Assembly (NCBI GenBank): GCA_030765045.1
Contig: CM060969.1
Coordinates: 56,252,716 to 56,316,715 of the forward strand
Source: Tenodera sinensis
Lineage: Eukaryota > Arthropoda > Insecta > Mantodea > Mantidae
DNA: 64,000 nucleotides
Direction: 5' to 3'
Positions 46,487-59,816 of this stretch are shown here, piece by piece. Made by a program: the position numbers and the translations under genes. The stretch's first letter is position 1. Each line of letters starts with the position of its first letter. The notes under the pieces are model-generated. The model was not told the DNA's origin, ran no database searches, and was given only the letters and a program-made list of their open reading frames with translations.

Positions 46487-46637
46487 TTTTTTTTTTTTTT
46501 TTTTTTTTTTTTTGTTAACGACACTGTCAATTTTAGTATCATCTTAGGTCGTCGGTTTGCCGGAATTTTGTCCCACAGTTCTTTTAGATACCAGTAAAAC
46601 CACTTGCAATGGAGCTATCGCTATCGCTTTTAAGTCA
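46487..46637 (-). mobile_element. tRNA-derived SINE, 3' fragment (copy 1)
   Basis: Read on the reverse strand it matches the body of the complete SINE at 51328-51553: TAAAAGAACTGTGGGACAAA, ATTCCGGCA, then TTGACAGTGTCGTTAAC, followed by a run of 27 A (T on the top strand, 46487-46513). The tRNA-like head is missing, as expected from 5' truncation. Confidence 0.75.
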
Positions 46638-46739
46638 AGCTCATTATGGTGTTAAACTATATAGAGTTCTAAATCAGAATTCAGGGGATTAGCTCTGTCA
46701 CAAAGTAATGAAAATTACCCTATATATCCAATAAATACT

Positions 46740-49450
46740 TTTTGGCATGCTGACAACACAATATTCCTAATATCATTTCATAATTTTTCAGATATATGCT
46801 TAATATCCGAAACGGATTTGGCTAAACAATCATATGTTAGAATAAGAGGATATGACATCTACCGCTCAGACCATCCATCTGATAAAGCTAGAGGAGGCTC
46901 CGCAGTAATAATTAAAAACTGCATGAAACACTACGAAGAAAGTAAAATAGAAATCGATGAAATGCAAGTGATAACTATCACTATCCATGTTAAAACTAAG
47001 TCTTTCAATGTCTCCGCAATATATTGTCCCCCAAGGTATAACCTAAAAGAAGAGGATTATACTAATCTCTTTAAGACTCTAGGTAACAACTTTACTGTCG
47101 GAGGTGGTTACAACGCCAAACATTCTCACTGGGGATCAAGAATAACCACTATCAAAGGTAGGGAGCTATTTAGGGTAGCGATTAAAACAAAGTGCCAATT
47201 CCATTCAACTGGAAAACCTACATATTGGCCGACAGATGAAAACAAAGCACCAGATTTAATTGATTTTTTCATAACGAAGGTATCTCTAACAATTATGTAC
47301 ACGTAAATGAGGATTATGATATTTTTTCGGATCATTCCCCTATTATACTAACAGTAAGTGATAATATAATAACAAAGGATAACCCTCCAGGACTAACTGA
47401 TAAAAAAACAAATTGGGAAGTGTTCAAAAATGAATTACAGATCGCTATTGAACTTAATGTTCCTTTAAAAACACCGCAACAGCTGGAAGCAGAGATAGAT
47501 CTCTTTGTTACTAATATTCAACAAGCAACATGGAACCATACTCCGGAAAAAAAGTAGAAATAAAGTAAATGATATCTCTTATCCATTGGAAGTGAGGGAG
47601 TTAATTAGTGAAAAAAGAAAACTGCGTAAGAAGTGGCAGAGAACACGGGCACCAGAGGATAAAAAGCGATTAAATCAAATCTGTAATAAGTTAAAGAATT
47701 TGATCAGTGGTATCAAAAACAAATCATTTACTATCTATATGAAAGGAATAACAGCAGATAAAGATGCTGATTACTCTTTATGGAAGGCAACAAGGAGTAT
47801 CAAAGGACCCATAAGTCAAATTCCACCAATAAAAAAGGAGATGGAGCATGGGCAAAGAGCGATAAGGATAAAGCAGACCTATTTGCCAACTACCTAGAAA
47901 AGATTTTTCAACCTTTATCTAGACAAACATCTGAAGAGGAAATTAAACATGGTAGGAAAAGGGAAGGTAAAGAACTTAGACGTGTAATAATCAAAGAATT
48001 AATACGTGAAACCCACCAAAATATAAATTCCAAAGGAAAGCACCAGGATGTGATTTAATCACCGAACACATTCTTAAAGAATTACCACAAAAAGCTCTAA
48101 TCAAGCTATTACACATGATAAATGCTGCATTAAGACTTAAACACATCCCAAGTCAATGGAAGGTAGCAGAAGTACTTATGATCCTTAAATCTGGAAAAAA
48201 TCCTAATGAAAAGGAATCATACAGACCGATTTCACTCCTATCCCAATTATCTAAACCATTTTAAAATTTATTGCTAAAGCAATTAAAACCCATAATAGAG
48301 GAAAGTAAATTAATACCAGAACATCAGCTTGGATTTAGAAATATATATTCAACAATTGATCAAGTACATCGCATAGTCGATGTCTTAGAAAGAACTTTAG
48401 AGGAAAAGAAAATATGTTCTGGACGTGGCCAAAGCTTTCGATAAAGTCCGGCACAAAGGTTTAACATTTAAGCTCCAACGAGATCTGCCTGACCACTTTT
48501 ATCAGATATTGTTATTCTACATTGAAGGGAGATATTTCCGAGTTAAATATGGAAATGAATACTCTGGATTAAGGAATATAGCTGCTGGAGTACCTCAAGG
48601 AAGCGTCTTAGGGCCAATATTATACCTTATATTTACTAGGGATATTCCATACCAAGATGATACAACTATATGGCTACCTTCGCTGATAACACAGGAATAA
48701 TGGCAGTAGGACATACAGTAGATGAATCTACACAGGAATTACAGAAAGCTGTGAATAAGGTTAACGAGTGGACGAAGAAGTGGCGTATAAAATTAAATGA
48801 ATCTAAATCCGTACATATCAACTTTACAAATAAGAAAACTCAGATACTACCAATACAAAAAAATAATCAAATTATTCCTCAAGCACAAACAGTGAAGTAT
48901 ATAGGAATAACACTAGATTCAATTGGAGGAAGCATATAGAAACTAAAAGAAAAGAGTTAAATATCAAATATAAGAAACTTTAGTGGCTCATTGGGAGAAA
49001 TTCTCAACTTGACATATACAATAAGCTATTAATATACAACAGGTTTTAAAGCCAGTTTGGACCTATGGAATACAGCTTAGGGGCTGTTCTAAATTGACCA
49101 ATATAAAACACATACAAACTTTTCAACATAAAGTTTTAAGAACAATAGATAATGCACCATGGTATGTGCGCAATGATGACATACATAGAGGTCTCAAGAT
49201 CGACACTGTCTAGAAGAAATAAAAAAGATCGCAGCCAAACATCATTGGGAAGTGCAGCACCATGAAAAAAAGATACTGAAAGTACTTAGTAAGTGTGAAG
49301 TTCGAAGACTGAAAAGAATAAAGCCAGATGACTTAATTGTGATCGCAAGAGTTAGTGTAAACTTTGGGGGCCTTCAATGGAAGACTCGCCCAAACGCGTT
49401 AACTCATATACAAAGAAAATGTTACTAGTTGCAATTTGAAAAAAAAAAAA
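46740..49450 (+). pseudogene. Decayed jockey-like non-LTR retrotransposon ORF2 (endonuclease + reverse transcriptase)
   Basis: Fragments in several frames line up in the order of a jockey-clade ORF2. The AP endonuclease comes first: ISETDL, GYDIYRSDHP, RGGSAVIIKN, GGGYNAKHSHWGS (where the usual Asp is Gly), KPTYWPTDENKAPDLIDFFI, then SDHSPII after a frameshift at about 47300. The reverse transcriptase follows: YRPISLL (48218), HQLGFR and STIDQVHRIVD (48320-48390), DVAKAFDKVRHKGL (48423), GVPQGSVLGPILYLIF (48585) and, after another frameshift, FADNTGIMA in place of the catalytic FADD-type box (48675). The C-terminal APWYVRNDDIHRGLKI occurs near 49155. An A-rich tail follows at 49439-49450. The 5' part of the element (ORF1) is missing. 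Two catalytic substitutions plus frameshifts make it inactive. Confidence 0.85.
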
Positions 49451-49552
49451 TCATAATTTTTGTTAATAGGCTTTTTAAGTGAGGTCTATAAATGAAATTA
49501 AAAAAAAAAAAAAAAAAACGTTCGTTAGGGAAACATTGCTGCGACAATTTTT

Positions 49553-50425
49553 ACTTTCTCTACTGGGAAGTAGGGGAAGTATTGTATTCCACCCAAAAAT
49601 TCGATGTCGAGATTTCACCAGAAATATATGTCTTGAGACCCCCTGAATCCAAAAAAAGAAAAAAAAACCAGTGTTTTTAGAAAAAGGTCCATGTATGTGT
49701 CTGTGTGTCAGTCTGTAGACAGCATAACTCAAAAACGAAAAGTCGGTTAAAAACCAAAGTTGGTATTTAAGTTGGTGTTTAAGTTGGTATTTAAGTATTG
49801 TGTCTTTCAAGGATGCGACATGAAGATTTTGAAGAAAATAGCACCACCCTAAACTACCCTTTACATTTAAAATTTTTCGAACATTTTGATTTTCTTGAAA
49901 ATGGCTGTAACGATTTTGATTCAAATGTCATATGTTTGAGATATTTTTATGGCAAATGAAATGTATATCTTGAATTTTCTGGCTATAGCCGTTGTAGTCG
50001 TATTTACTCTGGACGACTTTTGCATAACTGGTAAACCGTTAGAGATAGGCGAAATGTAGATTTTGCTAAAATACACAACTTATGCCTCAATGAACTTTAA
50101 TGTAGGGTTAACCATTTCGGAGATATTCCTTGTTATGCGTGTGAGTTTCGGAAAACTTAAAACTTTCGTGAAATGGATCATCGTTATTCATTTTTATATG
50201 CTAAGTGTGCAAAGACAAGAGAATCTCAAAGCTTCAAAAGATGTGACTAACGCTCAAAGCCTTCTGTATTCTAACTTTCCCCTTGCACCTACAAGGAAAT
50301 AACCAATAAGATAATTTGTACAAATGTTTATCTCAACTAAGACGAAGAAGCTATAGGAATAAGAATTTGTACAAATAGTTTATACAAGAGTAGAGAAAGT
50401 CATGTGAGTGCAGCACATCAGATTT
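49553..50425 (+). repeat. Dispersed ~850-bp non-coding repeat, copy D (best preserved)
   Basis: The ends ACTTTCTCTACT (49553-49564) and AGTAGAGAAAGT (50389-50400) are perfect 12-bp inverted repeats, and the family match runs on for about 25 bp (CATGTGAGTGCAGCACATCA). Landmarks are CCACCCAAAAATTCGATGTC, CAAGGATGCGACATGAAG and CCCTAAACTACCCTTTACAT. No ORF is seen. The short inverted ends suggest a non-autonomous DNA transposon, but no constant target duplication was found, so the class is open. Confidence 0.75.
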
Positions 50426-50579
50426 TTGTGCACATCTTCCAATGTTTTAGGAGATGTAAAGTATTAATCAAGGCTTCACGCGTGATCAGCCGTGTCAGAT
50501 TTATAAACATTGAGTTTCAGCCATTGCAGAAACTATGACCTTCTTCGGAATCAAACGATTCAGAGAACGACTCAGATTC

Positions 50580-50810
50580 AGATTAAGATTTGTTTATTGA
50601 GAAGGTTTTTCCTGGTGCCGGTACAATAGGCCCGGCTTACAGGCTACAATTATCCTTAACCTATAATTATCAATATTTACAATCGGGCCCAACTGACTTA
50701 GCTGTCGTCGGGTCCTTAAACCCAACTAACTCACTCACTTACTTACTCACTCACTCGCTTAATATTTACAATATTTACAGTTTTTGGGCTTCTCAAAAAC
50801 CCGTACGGTG
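50580..50810 (+). repeat. Element end with CACT-type tail, related to 13615-13725
   Basis: CGGGCCCAACTGACTTAGCTGTCGTCGGG, broken here into CAACTGACTTAGCTGTCG and CGGGTCCTTAAAC, recurs in slightly different form at 13615-13650. In both places CACTCACTTACT-type units are adjacent. It probably represents the 3' end and simple tail of one retroelement family. Confidence 0.5.
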
Positions 50811-50956
50811 ACCATCATTAGGTGACCGAGAACAGTTTTTGCTTGTAGTCATTGATTGTCCTTTAGGTGTTTGGTTTCATTTTATGTTTGTGTATATATA
50901 TAAACACATTTAAATACACATACACACATTCACTCCTGGGTATACCAAAACTATGT

Positions 50957-50973
50957 CTCATCACACACACACA

Positions 50974-51067
<94 letters not shown>
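50957..51067. repeat. CA/CGCA microsatellite
   Basis: An ACACAC, then GCAC, then AC run ends in TATATA. Overlapping TH and VC ORFs are artefacts. Confidence 0.97.
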
Positions 51068-51071
<4 letters not shown>

Positions 51072-51327
51072 ATATGATTACATTGGCCGCACCAAACATA
51101 TGCGACCCAGCTCGCGCACTGCACTATATACAATTCACTATACTGACTACATACAGTTTTCCGCTGTTTTCCTGCGCGGTCACTTTGCAGCTCTTGTATG
51201 GTTCCCGGGGCGCAGTCCTCTGTAGTAGTGAGCTTATGGCCTAGGGCCGGGGTTGCATGGGCGCGCGTTAGCAATGCCTCCTAAATAACAAGGCCTTCCA
51301 ACTCAACGATGACGTCACTGCTTCTAG

Positions 51328-51553
51328 ACGTCGGTCTGGGTGGCTCAGTTGGTTAGAAGCTGGCCTACGGATCCCAAGGTCGCGGGTTCAAACCCGGCCC
51401 AGGCCGATGGTTTTTAAGTGTGCTTAAAAACGACAGCTCCATGTCAGTAGATTTACTGGCATGTAAAAGAACTCCTGCGGGACAAAATTCCGGCACACCG
51501 GCGACGCTGGTGTGATCCTGACAATTGACAGCGTCGTTAAGCAAGAAATAATA
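51328..51553 (+). mobile_element. Complete tRNA-derived SINE (copy 2) with 16-bp target duplication
   Basis: The direct repeat ACGTCACTGCTTCTAG at 51312-51327 and 51554-51569 delimits the element. The head (from 51333) is tRNA-like, with A-box TGGCTCAGTTGG (51341-51352) and B-box GGTTCAAACC (51385-51394). The body has TAAAAGAACTCCTGCGGG, ATTCCGGCACACCGGCGACG and a CGTCGTTAAGCAAGAAATAA tail. The family is expected to be transcribed by RNA polymerase III and mobilised by a LINE in trans. A perfect target duplication implies fairly recent insertion. Confidence 0.9.
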
Positions 51554-51712
51554 ACGTCACTGCTTCTAGGCGGGCGCACACAGAGTAATTTCGTGACGGC
51601 AAGTAGCAGCCAACTTCTTTCAAAGTGTTGTTCGAAGTGAAAAACTATATTGCGCAAGTTAATAAAATATTAATATTAATAATATTAACAATAGTAAATA
51701 ATAATAATAATG

Positions 51713-52111
<399 letters not shown>

Positions 52112-52303
52112 TTATTTGCCTATGGAGATATACAATATGTTTCAAGCATTGTCAGAATCTAAATTTCCTTTTACATACGTGGAATAATTGCCCACAGTTT
52201 TATCAAACTGTTTACAACTCATCATTTCTGTATATATGTACATCTATCAACTAGAATGCAAAATAATAAACATTTACAATAATGCCAAGTGCTACAACAT
52301 AAT

Positions 52304-52615
52304 CTAAGTTTTTTTAATTTTGTTGACATCAAAGCTAACTTTTCTAGAAATAGTAGACAGTTTCCTTTTATTTGTTTTGGAATCTGTACCATTGTTCACC
52401 ATTTTGCAATAGTTGTTCATTAAAATATTCACAGACATCCAAATAATTTTTTCCCAGATATCTTTACTGGAATGCTGAGAACAAAATTCCTCCAAAATCA
52501 AATCTTCAAGAGACCAGATTTGTGTGCAAATCAACTTAAGAGCAGTGATTCTTAGGTTTTTGAGTCTCAAAAACATAGCAGCGTTTTCGTTAGCTAAGAA
52601 TTTCTGCATGAACAC
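52304..52615 (-). CDS. Unassigned ORF of 103 codons
   Basis: The frame opens at a GTG-equivalent codon and the first ATG is two codons later. The translation is Leu/Lys/Asn-rich and soluble-looking (SLEDLILEEFCSQHSSKDIW, ending in a basic NKRKLSTISRK segment) with no motif I recognise. It could be a terminal exon, a fragment of a transposon gene or chance. Composition is AT-rich like the surroundings, with no clear promoter. Confidence 0.2.
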   Translation of the reverse strand: MFMQKFLANENAAMFLRLKNLRITALKLICTQIWSLEDLILEEFCSQHSSKDIWEKIIWMSVNILMNNYCKMVNNGTDSKTNKRKLSTISRKVSFDVNKIKKT

Positions 52616-53895
52616 ATATGTTTACAACACCACTTTTAGAGGCACTTCCTGAGGATATTTTAATCCTCACCTATCTAATTTCTGTATTAAAAATAAATAA
52701 ATAAATAATAAATAAAGTGAGAAAAAGCATAACTGGACAGTACTTTTGTAATTTAGTCCCAATACTAATAAAACGTGAGTGAATACAGCCACTGGACCCA
52801 GAAATCAAATCTTTCTTTGCGTTAAAATTATCAGTCCGCAAAGAATTGTGTTTGTGAACACGTTCTTCAAAACATCTGGTTTGCTTGGCATGGTACGTAA
52901 AGGAAGGTATGATATTTGAACAATATATTGCAACTCACTGGCGCGGACGGATATTTAGCGTTATGTTTACGTCCAGTAAGTTAATATTCTAGATACAGCA
53001 TAGCAAGAGAATGCTTATTTTATGGAACGTAGTGCTCGAGATGACGTTGTTACAGAAATTGTGTTCTTAAGCGTTCTGTGCACCTACCTGCCATGTTAAT
53101 TCTAGATTACATATCTCAAAAAATGCTGTCAATGAGGATCTGCTCGTGACTGTTGCGCATGCCAGAATCGCATTCTATAGTAAAATATGTTTAATACTCA
53201 CAGTCACAGTGGTATTTTCTCTCGCAAATGGCCTTTTTAGGGTTCATATGTATTCATTAGGCTATACCGCAAAGTGTCTAAAACCATTCCACATTTTTAT
53301 GAAAGGTAATAACGTTTTTATTTGAAATAATGGCTTGAAAGGCTTATGGCGGGGAACATTGCCACACAGAACTTTTTTATTGCCATTCATAACACCTCCA
53401 TTTACATACAGTAATGGAAAAAAGCATTGTGCTTATTATGGTCGTGAAACAAGAAATGCATAGAGATTGTGCAGGTACGGATTTGCTGCCTATATCGTAG
53501 CAAACCACACCTTGAATTCAAAGTGTTTGTATATGTATGTATTTGTGCTAACCTACAAACTAGGTTATACTTTGGAATCAGCAGTTTTCTTCACCAAGCC
53601 ACAGCAAGAGCACTAGAGGTTTAAGTTATATCCCTTATCTGTTTATGACACCCATTTCTGCTCCATTTCATATAAATGCACCCCTGAACAAACTGTGTTA
53701 TGTCTATTTTCAAACCATTCTCGTAATGTTTGTTTACTTCTTTTGAGAAAGTTCAGTCTTTATTGCTCTGTTCCATTGCGTCGTATGCTTTGCATGTTCT
53801 TCCTGTCTAAACCTCGGACAAAGCTTTTGAGCCACCTTCTTTCTGGAACCTTCGTACTTCTAGTCTCAGTCATGCAATCGCGTTGTTGTCTTCTT
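52616..53895. other. Intergenic DNA, nothing recognised
   Basis: Contains a short AATAAATA run at 52690-52720. ORFs are below 75 codons and without recognisable domains. Confidence 0.35.
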
Positions 53896-53996
53896 GGTCT
53901 GGGTGGCTCAGTTGGTTAGGAGCAGGTCCACTGATCTCCGGGTCATGGGTCAAAACTCGGCACCAATTTATGATTTCTAAATGTGTTTAAAGACAG
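53896..53996 (+). mobile_element. tRNA-derived SINE, 5' fragment (copy 3)
   Basis: GGTCTGGGTGGCTCAGTTGG matches the head of copy 2 exactly, and the match continues through a decayed B-box (GGGTCAAAACTC) to the AAATGTGTTTAAAGACAG segment, then stops. It is a 3'-truncated or rearranged copy. Confidence 0.75.
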
Positions 53997-54025
53997 TATT
54001 GAGTGTGAATGGCTCAGAAAATCAA

Positions 54026-54170
54026 TTTTAACTTTCTCTACTAGGTATGTAAAGTAGAGGAAGTATTGCTTTCCACCCAAAAATTTGATGTCCAGATTTC
54101 ACCGGAAATATATGTTTTGAGGCCCCCTGAATCCAAAAAAGGCATTTTTAGGAAAAGCACTAAAACAGCA
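54026..54170 (+). repeat. Dispersed ~850-bp repeat, 5' fragment (copy E)
   Basis: Starts AACTTTCTCTACT and runs through CCACCCAAAAATTTGATGTC and GGCCCCCTGAATCCAAAAAA before the match ends. It lies about 30 bp after SINE copy 3. Confidence 0.75.
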
Positions 54171-56350
54171 CTGCTGATAGCGCTTAGAAGAGGCAAACAA
54201 ATGTATACGTCGAAAATGCTTCTTATTTACTTTCTCGTAAATAAATGTGTTCAAAATGATGTCTTAATTTCTAAGAATATTACTTTACGAGTATTCGTTC
54301 ATTTTAACGCAGCTTTTAATGACATGACAATAGTGAAATAATATGGAGACTATAGCTTGCTTGGCGTTCATTAAGAAGTGGTCACAACGGTGGTCGAATC
54401 TCCATTAACAGCCAAACAGATTCTTTCTGTAACACGGAATGGCGTTTCATAGAATTTCTGAACTTGTAAAACCGATTTGTTGTTGTTTTTGTTAGTTATA
54501 TCACAGTTAACACATTTATAAAGAAAGGTAATTAATAATAGTATAGTTTGGGACTTCTATTAACAAGTTAAACTAGGAATAAATTAATTTTTTTGTTTTA
54601 TTTGTAGCATTTAAAATAAAAGTAGAAAAAGTTCTATGTGGAATTATGGTTACAACGTTTTCATTAATAAAAAACTAGATAGATGAATTTCTCTACTCTT
54701 AAATCTACAAGATCCTCATAAAACGATTTATGCTTCTATCTACTGTCTCCAAGTAGATATGTCTTTAGTTAACCTTACAGATTACAGTGCAGGTATAATT
54801 TGATTTGATGTAGGTTTAAGAGCACTCAACTCCTTGGTCATCATCATCCATATAAAACGGATTGTGGCAAAAGCAGAGATAAATATCAATATAAAGTGAA
54901 AATACTAGTAAAGAAAACAAATATACCAAACAAAGAAGTAAAAGTCAGAATTAGAACAAAGTTATAAAAATTCTAAAAAGTATTAAATTTCGATATCTTG
55001 AGTTTGAAGGTCTGAGGTTCATGTTTACCTATGCTAAAAACTGCAACCCTTTCGACCACTTGTTTATAGTCCGCCAGACCTCTGCAAGTCTGACAGGGAG
55101 TTGGAGAGTCTCGGAGGTGCACTAGGGAAACAGACTAACAACACGCGATGGAGCGACAAACCGTTGTCTGACAGCGGAGAAAAGAGGCTAAGGTCCCGTT
55201 TAAAAAGGTAACTATGCGTAAAATATCAGTGGCCAATGAGCTAAAATCATCATCTTGTAGGGAATAAGCGAGAGGAGGTTACCCAGCTTATTGGAAGCTC
55301 TTTTACTTCTCCAAGCTTATGACCACTCTTCGTGCCAGCATGACAGCACCGCTATTCGCAACAAAAATACAACAAATTGTGGGTTGTTTTAAATTTAATT
55401 TAAACAAAAACCGTTAAAGCTATTGAAATACGCCAAAGGAAAAAGTTGTTGTTTATTCATTTTTCTATAGATATAGCCATAAATCAAGAATCCTCAGTGA
55501 ATAATAATTCAGCCAGGTAATACATTTTTATGATAAAAATATTTTTTTCTAGAAAACTATAAACTTTTCAACATTTCGGTATTAGACTTTCTTCTTATTC
55601 ACAATATGAGAAATTTGCTGTTAAAGTCTGGCGGATCATTTCACTTCCATCCTGTATATCCAAATTTATTGCTCTGAGAAGTGAATTTCTATGGTTATTT
55701 TTCTGTAGCTAAGAACCACGTACTGATATTGCTCCTGATCAGTTTGTTGCATTCATTGAGTAAAATAATTTACCAAATTGAGTATTTGCTGCTGATGAAC
55801 AACCATGATCATGTACCAATTAAGCACAAAATGCTCCGCAAAAAATCCGTGAAACGCCATTAGGAAAAGACAGAATTGCTGCTACTCAAGAACTCCTGTA
55901 AAGTCTACTGAAGTTAACTTCAATCTCGGAAAGTTTAGCCATTCAGTAGCAAGGATTTTGGAAGTAGTTGAACACAAAGAAACCAAACTGGATGTACGAA
56001 AACGAAACCATTCGAATTTAATTACCTACATTGTTCTGTTCATATAAAATTATATTCTAATATATACATTAAATTAATTTTGATAGGTGTTGCACAGGAG
56101 TGCTTTAAAGTTAGGAAGTATGAGTTTGACTGTACTCAAGAAAAGAGAAAATTATATCATAATTTTTATAGGAGGGGGAAAGAAATGAGAACACCACGAG
56201 GGGGAGGAGTAGGAAAAAGAAGAACTGCAAAATTTCAAACATATTCAATCAAATGATGTAGCAGAATAACTTGAAAAATTATAAATCTCTAACTTATATT
56301 TTACGAACGACTACCACTACGAAAAAGAAATTTGTTTACTAGGAATTAAG
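54171..56350. other. Intergenic AT-rich DNA, no recognised gene
   Basis: No ORF over about 60 codons has recognisable sequence. No tandem repeat was seen. Confidence 0.35.
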
Positions 56351-56361
56351 GGCTATTGTGG

Positions 56362-56560
<199 letters not shown>

Positions 56561-56829
56561 GAATTTAGCACATTTTGTAGGTTTTTAGTTATCTCTCAAA
56601 CTTATAAAGAATTAAATGAGAAATTAATATATAGAGAATTTTTACATGAAACTCAAGATATTTATTTCTCAAGCAAGCAATCCGCGCGTGTGTAGGCCTT
56701 TGAATAGCATGGCTCTTATTTAAGTCCAAGATCTTGAGAAATGCGACAAGAAAATCTTTCCATCCCATAGTGTTTTTTTTTCTTTTTTTTTTTTAAATTG
56801 TTAAAGCACTCAACCTGTGCCGCCCAATC

Positions 56830-57095
56830 TTTTAACTAACCATTTCCGAGATATTCCTTGTTATTGGTTTGTATTTTCCCATACTTATACTTTTTCTCAG
56901 ATTGAAAGTCGCTATTCTTTTCTGATAATCGCTTAAGCACCTTGTGCAGGGAAATATGTAATAGTCAGGTCTAATATTTATCACGTTTAGTACGAAGTAA
57001 GTAGATGAAAAAAAAAAAAAAAAAAACCTTTGGAAGCATAGCTTGCTGAAGAATGGTTCAAGAAAGTCATGTGAATGAAAACATCCATCTTTTTA
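56830..57095 (+). repeat. Dispersed ~850-bp repeat, 3' fragment (copy F)
   Basis: Matches the second half of copy D from AACCATTTCCGAGATATTCCTTG to AAGAAAGTCATGTGAATG. A poly-A insertion lies at 57008-57026. Confidence 0.65.
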
Positions 57096-58429
57096 GCTAT
57101 ATTCTTACCTTTTTCATTATCTCACGCGTGCATGTAGTAAAGGAATTTAAGTAAGCTGCAGAGAAAGCAAGAACTATTTAGTTTTTACAAAGTACATATG
57201 AAAAGATTGCCTATAGATATATTTTGGTTTTAACTATTTTCGATAAGGATTGTTTTGGGCACGCGTACATACCAATGAACTGAGAGGGAGTGCTTTGTTA
57301 GTGGCTACAAGATTAGAGAATGCTGTCCCAAGAAGGATTTATCCTCTAACATCCTCAGACGTAAATAAGACAAGGCAAGAAAATTGCTGGAGTTAGTTAA
57401 GCTAACGAGCCAACCACTGCTTCCCCGGATTAACTTTGTCCTAAACACAAAACTGTTGTGAAGTGGAGTTCACAAAAGGGATTGCGTGTACCATTACTCC
57501 GCTATGTGGATACCGCTGCCCTAGTAGCAGCTATTTTCGTGTAACAGTTGTTTCCATCGCAGTTAGGGGGCTTTAATGGTTGCGTGTAACGGTTACGAGT
57601 AACGATTAAGCTATTCCAGTTGCATTACATTAGCTGTTCTATGTTTCAATATGAAGGACGCCGATGCAGTCTTACTTCCACTTTGGTGGAATCTAAAAAG
57701 AGGTTTCACTAACCGTGTCAATTCTTTGATAAAACAGTGTGATGCCTGCCGCTGTGCACAACAAAGGACGTCGGGTCCAAGCTACTTCACAACACATACC
57801 GGGCGTAGCGCGTATCGCAGGCTAAGCTGCCTCACACCACTCACACTAGGAAGAATTGACAACAATGAGAGCGGCAAAACCAAAAGAGATTTTCGAGATT
57901 ATTCGAGAAGTATCCGGCGGCAGGCGTATTTGTAGAGATTCCGGAATAGGTGAGTGTTCCGTCATTCTCGCTATATAAGAAAGTGAGAATTATTAATAGT
58001 TAGAGCAGCAAGCAAGCAGTTATAATGTACGTGGCAAAGTATGGTCGTCGTGAGAGGACCATCGCGTCGAAAAGAAGAAGATAGGGAAGCAGTTAGTGTT
58101 GAGTGATCGTATCATAAGTTTTTGAGAGACAAACAGAGAACTGAAGGACAGAAACTTGTGTGCTAAGTTACGAGACGACAAGCTGTGACTTGTAATATCA
58201 CGAACGACTGTAGACTTAACGTCAGTGCATTCTGTTAGAAGAAAAAGTGACAGAAAAAGTAACTGGACTGGAATTTGTCTTTCTGTCACACCTGAAGTGG
58301 CATTTGTCAAATTGTCATTTGTTATAAGAGGTTTATAATCTCAAAATTCATTCGCAATTGCTTCTACATTCCTTCACACGCAGATATAAACAGATCGCTC
58401 GTATTCCTATACGTTTTTGTAAACAAACA
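57096..58429. other. Region without a convincing gene
   Basis: ORFs at 57651-57935 (94 codons) and 58020-58310 (reverse, 96 codons) show no domain I can name. A short peptide stretch near 57866-57945 could be a transposase start, but this is too weak to call. Confidence 0.35.
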
Positions 58430-58945
58430 TGGCTGTATCATTCGATGAACATAGGTAGCTACTGAAGTGGACAATTAATGTGCATTATTGTGTGTACAGC
58501 GTTAAGAAAAACCCACACATATTTGAAGAAAATACTGCAAATCTTCCAGGAGTAACGGTATGGTTTGGTCTGTCTTCCACAGGAGTAATTGGGCTCTACT
58601 TCTTTGAACAGACTGTCACGGGTCAGACTTAGCTGCAAATGTTGGAAATCATGATCCCGCCTTTTAATGATCTCTCTGATAATAAAAATGAGGTTCCGTC
58701 GAGCTGATATCGTGGCGAGAAATTGTTTTCAATCACATATTCAATTAGAGATGGATAGGACGAAGAGGAAGTGCTACGGAATTCCGATCTCTATCTCTCA
58801 ATTTAATCCCTCTAACTTCTACATTTGGCGAACTTTGAAGAACATGGTGCACCCACAGAACCACAGATAATGGGTGAAAGGAGACATCAGATTGAACATG
58901 TCATCAATGATGTTATATTAGCAACATCCATACGGCATGTCCCTC
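58430..58945 (+). pseudogene. Decayed mariner-like (DDE_3) transposase C-terminal half
   Basis: Frame-jumping translation gives KNPHIFEENTANLPGVTVWF, GVIGLYFFEQTVTG, LQMLEIMIPPFND, then a WIGRR-like segment (near 58755), an SLNLIPLTS segment in place of the usual RSPDLTPLDF, and finally RRHQIEHVINDVILATSIRH. The order matches the C-terminal half of transposases common in insects. Several stops and frameshifts show that it is dead. Confidence 0.55.
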
Positions 58946-58959
58946 TGTTCGATGTCAAA

Positions 58960-59071
58960 CGAAAAAAGGAAAAACGAAGAAAGAAAAAAAGAAAGGAAAG
59001 GAAAGGAAAAGAAAAGAAAAGGAAAGAAAGAAAGAAAGACAGACAGAAAGAAACAAAGAAAGAAAGAAACA

Positions 59072-59127
<56 letters not shown>

Positions 59128-59135
59128 AAAAGAAT
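58960..59135. repeat. AAAG/AAAGG microsatellite
   Basis: Purine-only tetranucleotide and pentanucleotide run. Lys/Glu/Arg-rich ORFs over it are artefacts. It directly follows the transposase fossil. Confidence 0.96.
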
Positions 59136-59199
59136 AGCGAAATCGTTGAGTTACATATTTTAAAATTAAATTAGTAACAGGGAATATCCCGGAAACGGT

Positions 59200-59745
59200 T
59201 AGTATAGCAAACAGGAATAAATAACATAAAAGTAATTGTGTGCTTTAACGAGGTTCAAATTCGTTGTGTAGTAAGAATTTGGGTATCTTTTAAGTTTTAA
59301 GAATTCTAAAAAAAAGAAAAAAAAAAAAAACCTTATTCAGGTGTAAGAGTAGTTCAGAGGATGTTCCCAAAAGATTAAACATATGCATTTTATTTGTCAT
59401 AAAAATGTGTTACTCGTATGGTATTTTAGCGGATGTCGCTAGAAGGTCTTTGAGAAAATGAAAAATTACGTAATTTTTGCAAATAAAGGGTAGTTTGGGT
59501 TGGGTGACTTGCGTGCAATTCTCCGTGCCGTATTTTTGAAAGATTCCGAACTTAAACACCATACTTTGTAGTCATCTTACTCTTTTTTTATTTGTGCTTT
59601 TACAGCACCCAACCCGCGTATGCGCGCGCACACCCGCACACACGGCTCTTTTCCTTTTTTGTGCGTCTTGAAGAGTGTTTTTCTGAAGAAATCTCTGTAT
59701 GGATTCGTGAGTCAAATACGTCTCCTTCACCTATTGTAAATTAAC
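59200..59745 (-). repeat. Dispersed ~850-bp repeat, partial copy G
   Basis: Reverse-oriented match over the middle and 5' part of the family (AAATAAAGGGTAGTTTGGG, then GAAAGATTCCGAACTTAAAC). A poly-A tract of about 60 bp follows immediately (59753-59814). Confidence 0.6.
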
Positions 59746-59747
59746 AG

Positions 59748-59752
<5 letters not shown>

Positions 59753-59814
<62 letters not shown>
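59753..59814. repeat. Poly-A tract
   Basis: An uninterrupted run of about 60 A. Confidence 0.98.

Positions 59815-59816
<2 letters not shown>

Noticed and set aside
51333..51405. Functional tRNA gene
   Set aside because: The tRNA-like head continues into a conserved SINE body with a target duplication around the whole unit, and the same head and body recur elsewhere in the window.
57651..57935. 94-codon ORF as a real gene
   Set aside because: No recognised domain, composition like the surroundings, and it lies next to decayed transposon sequence.
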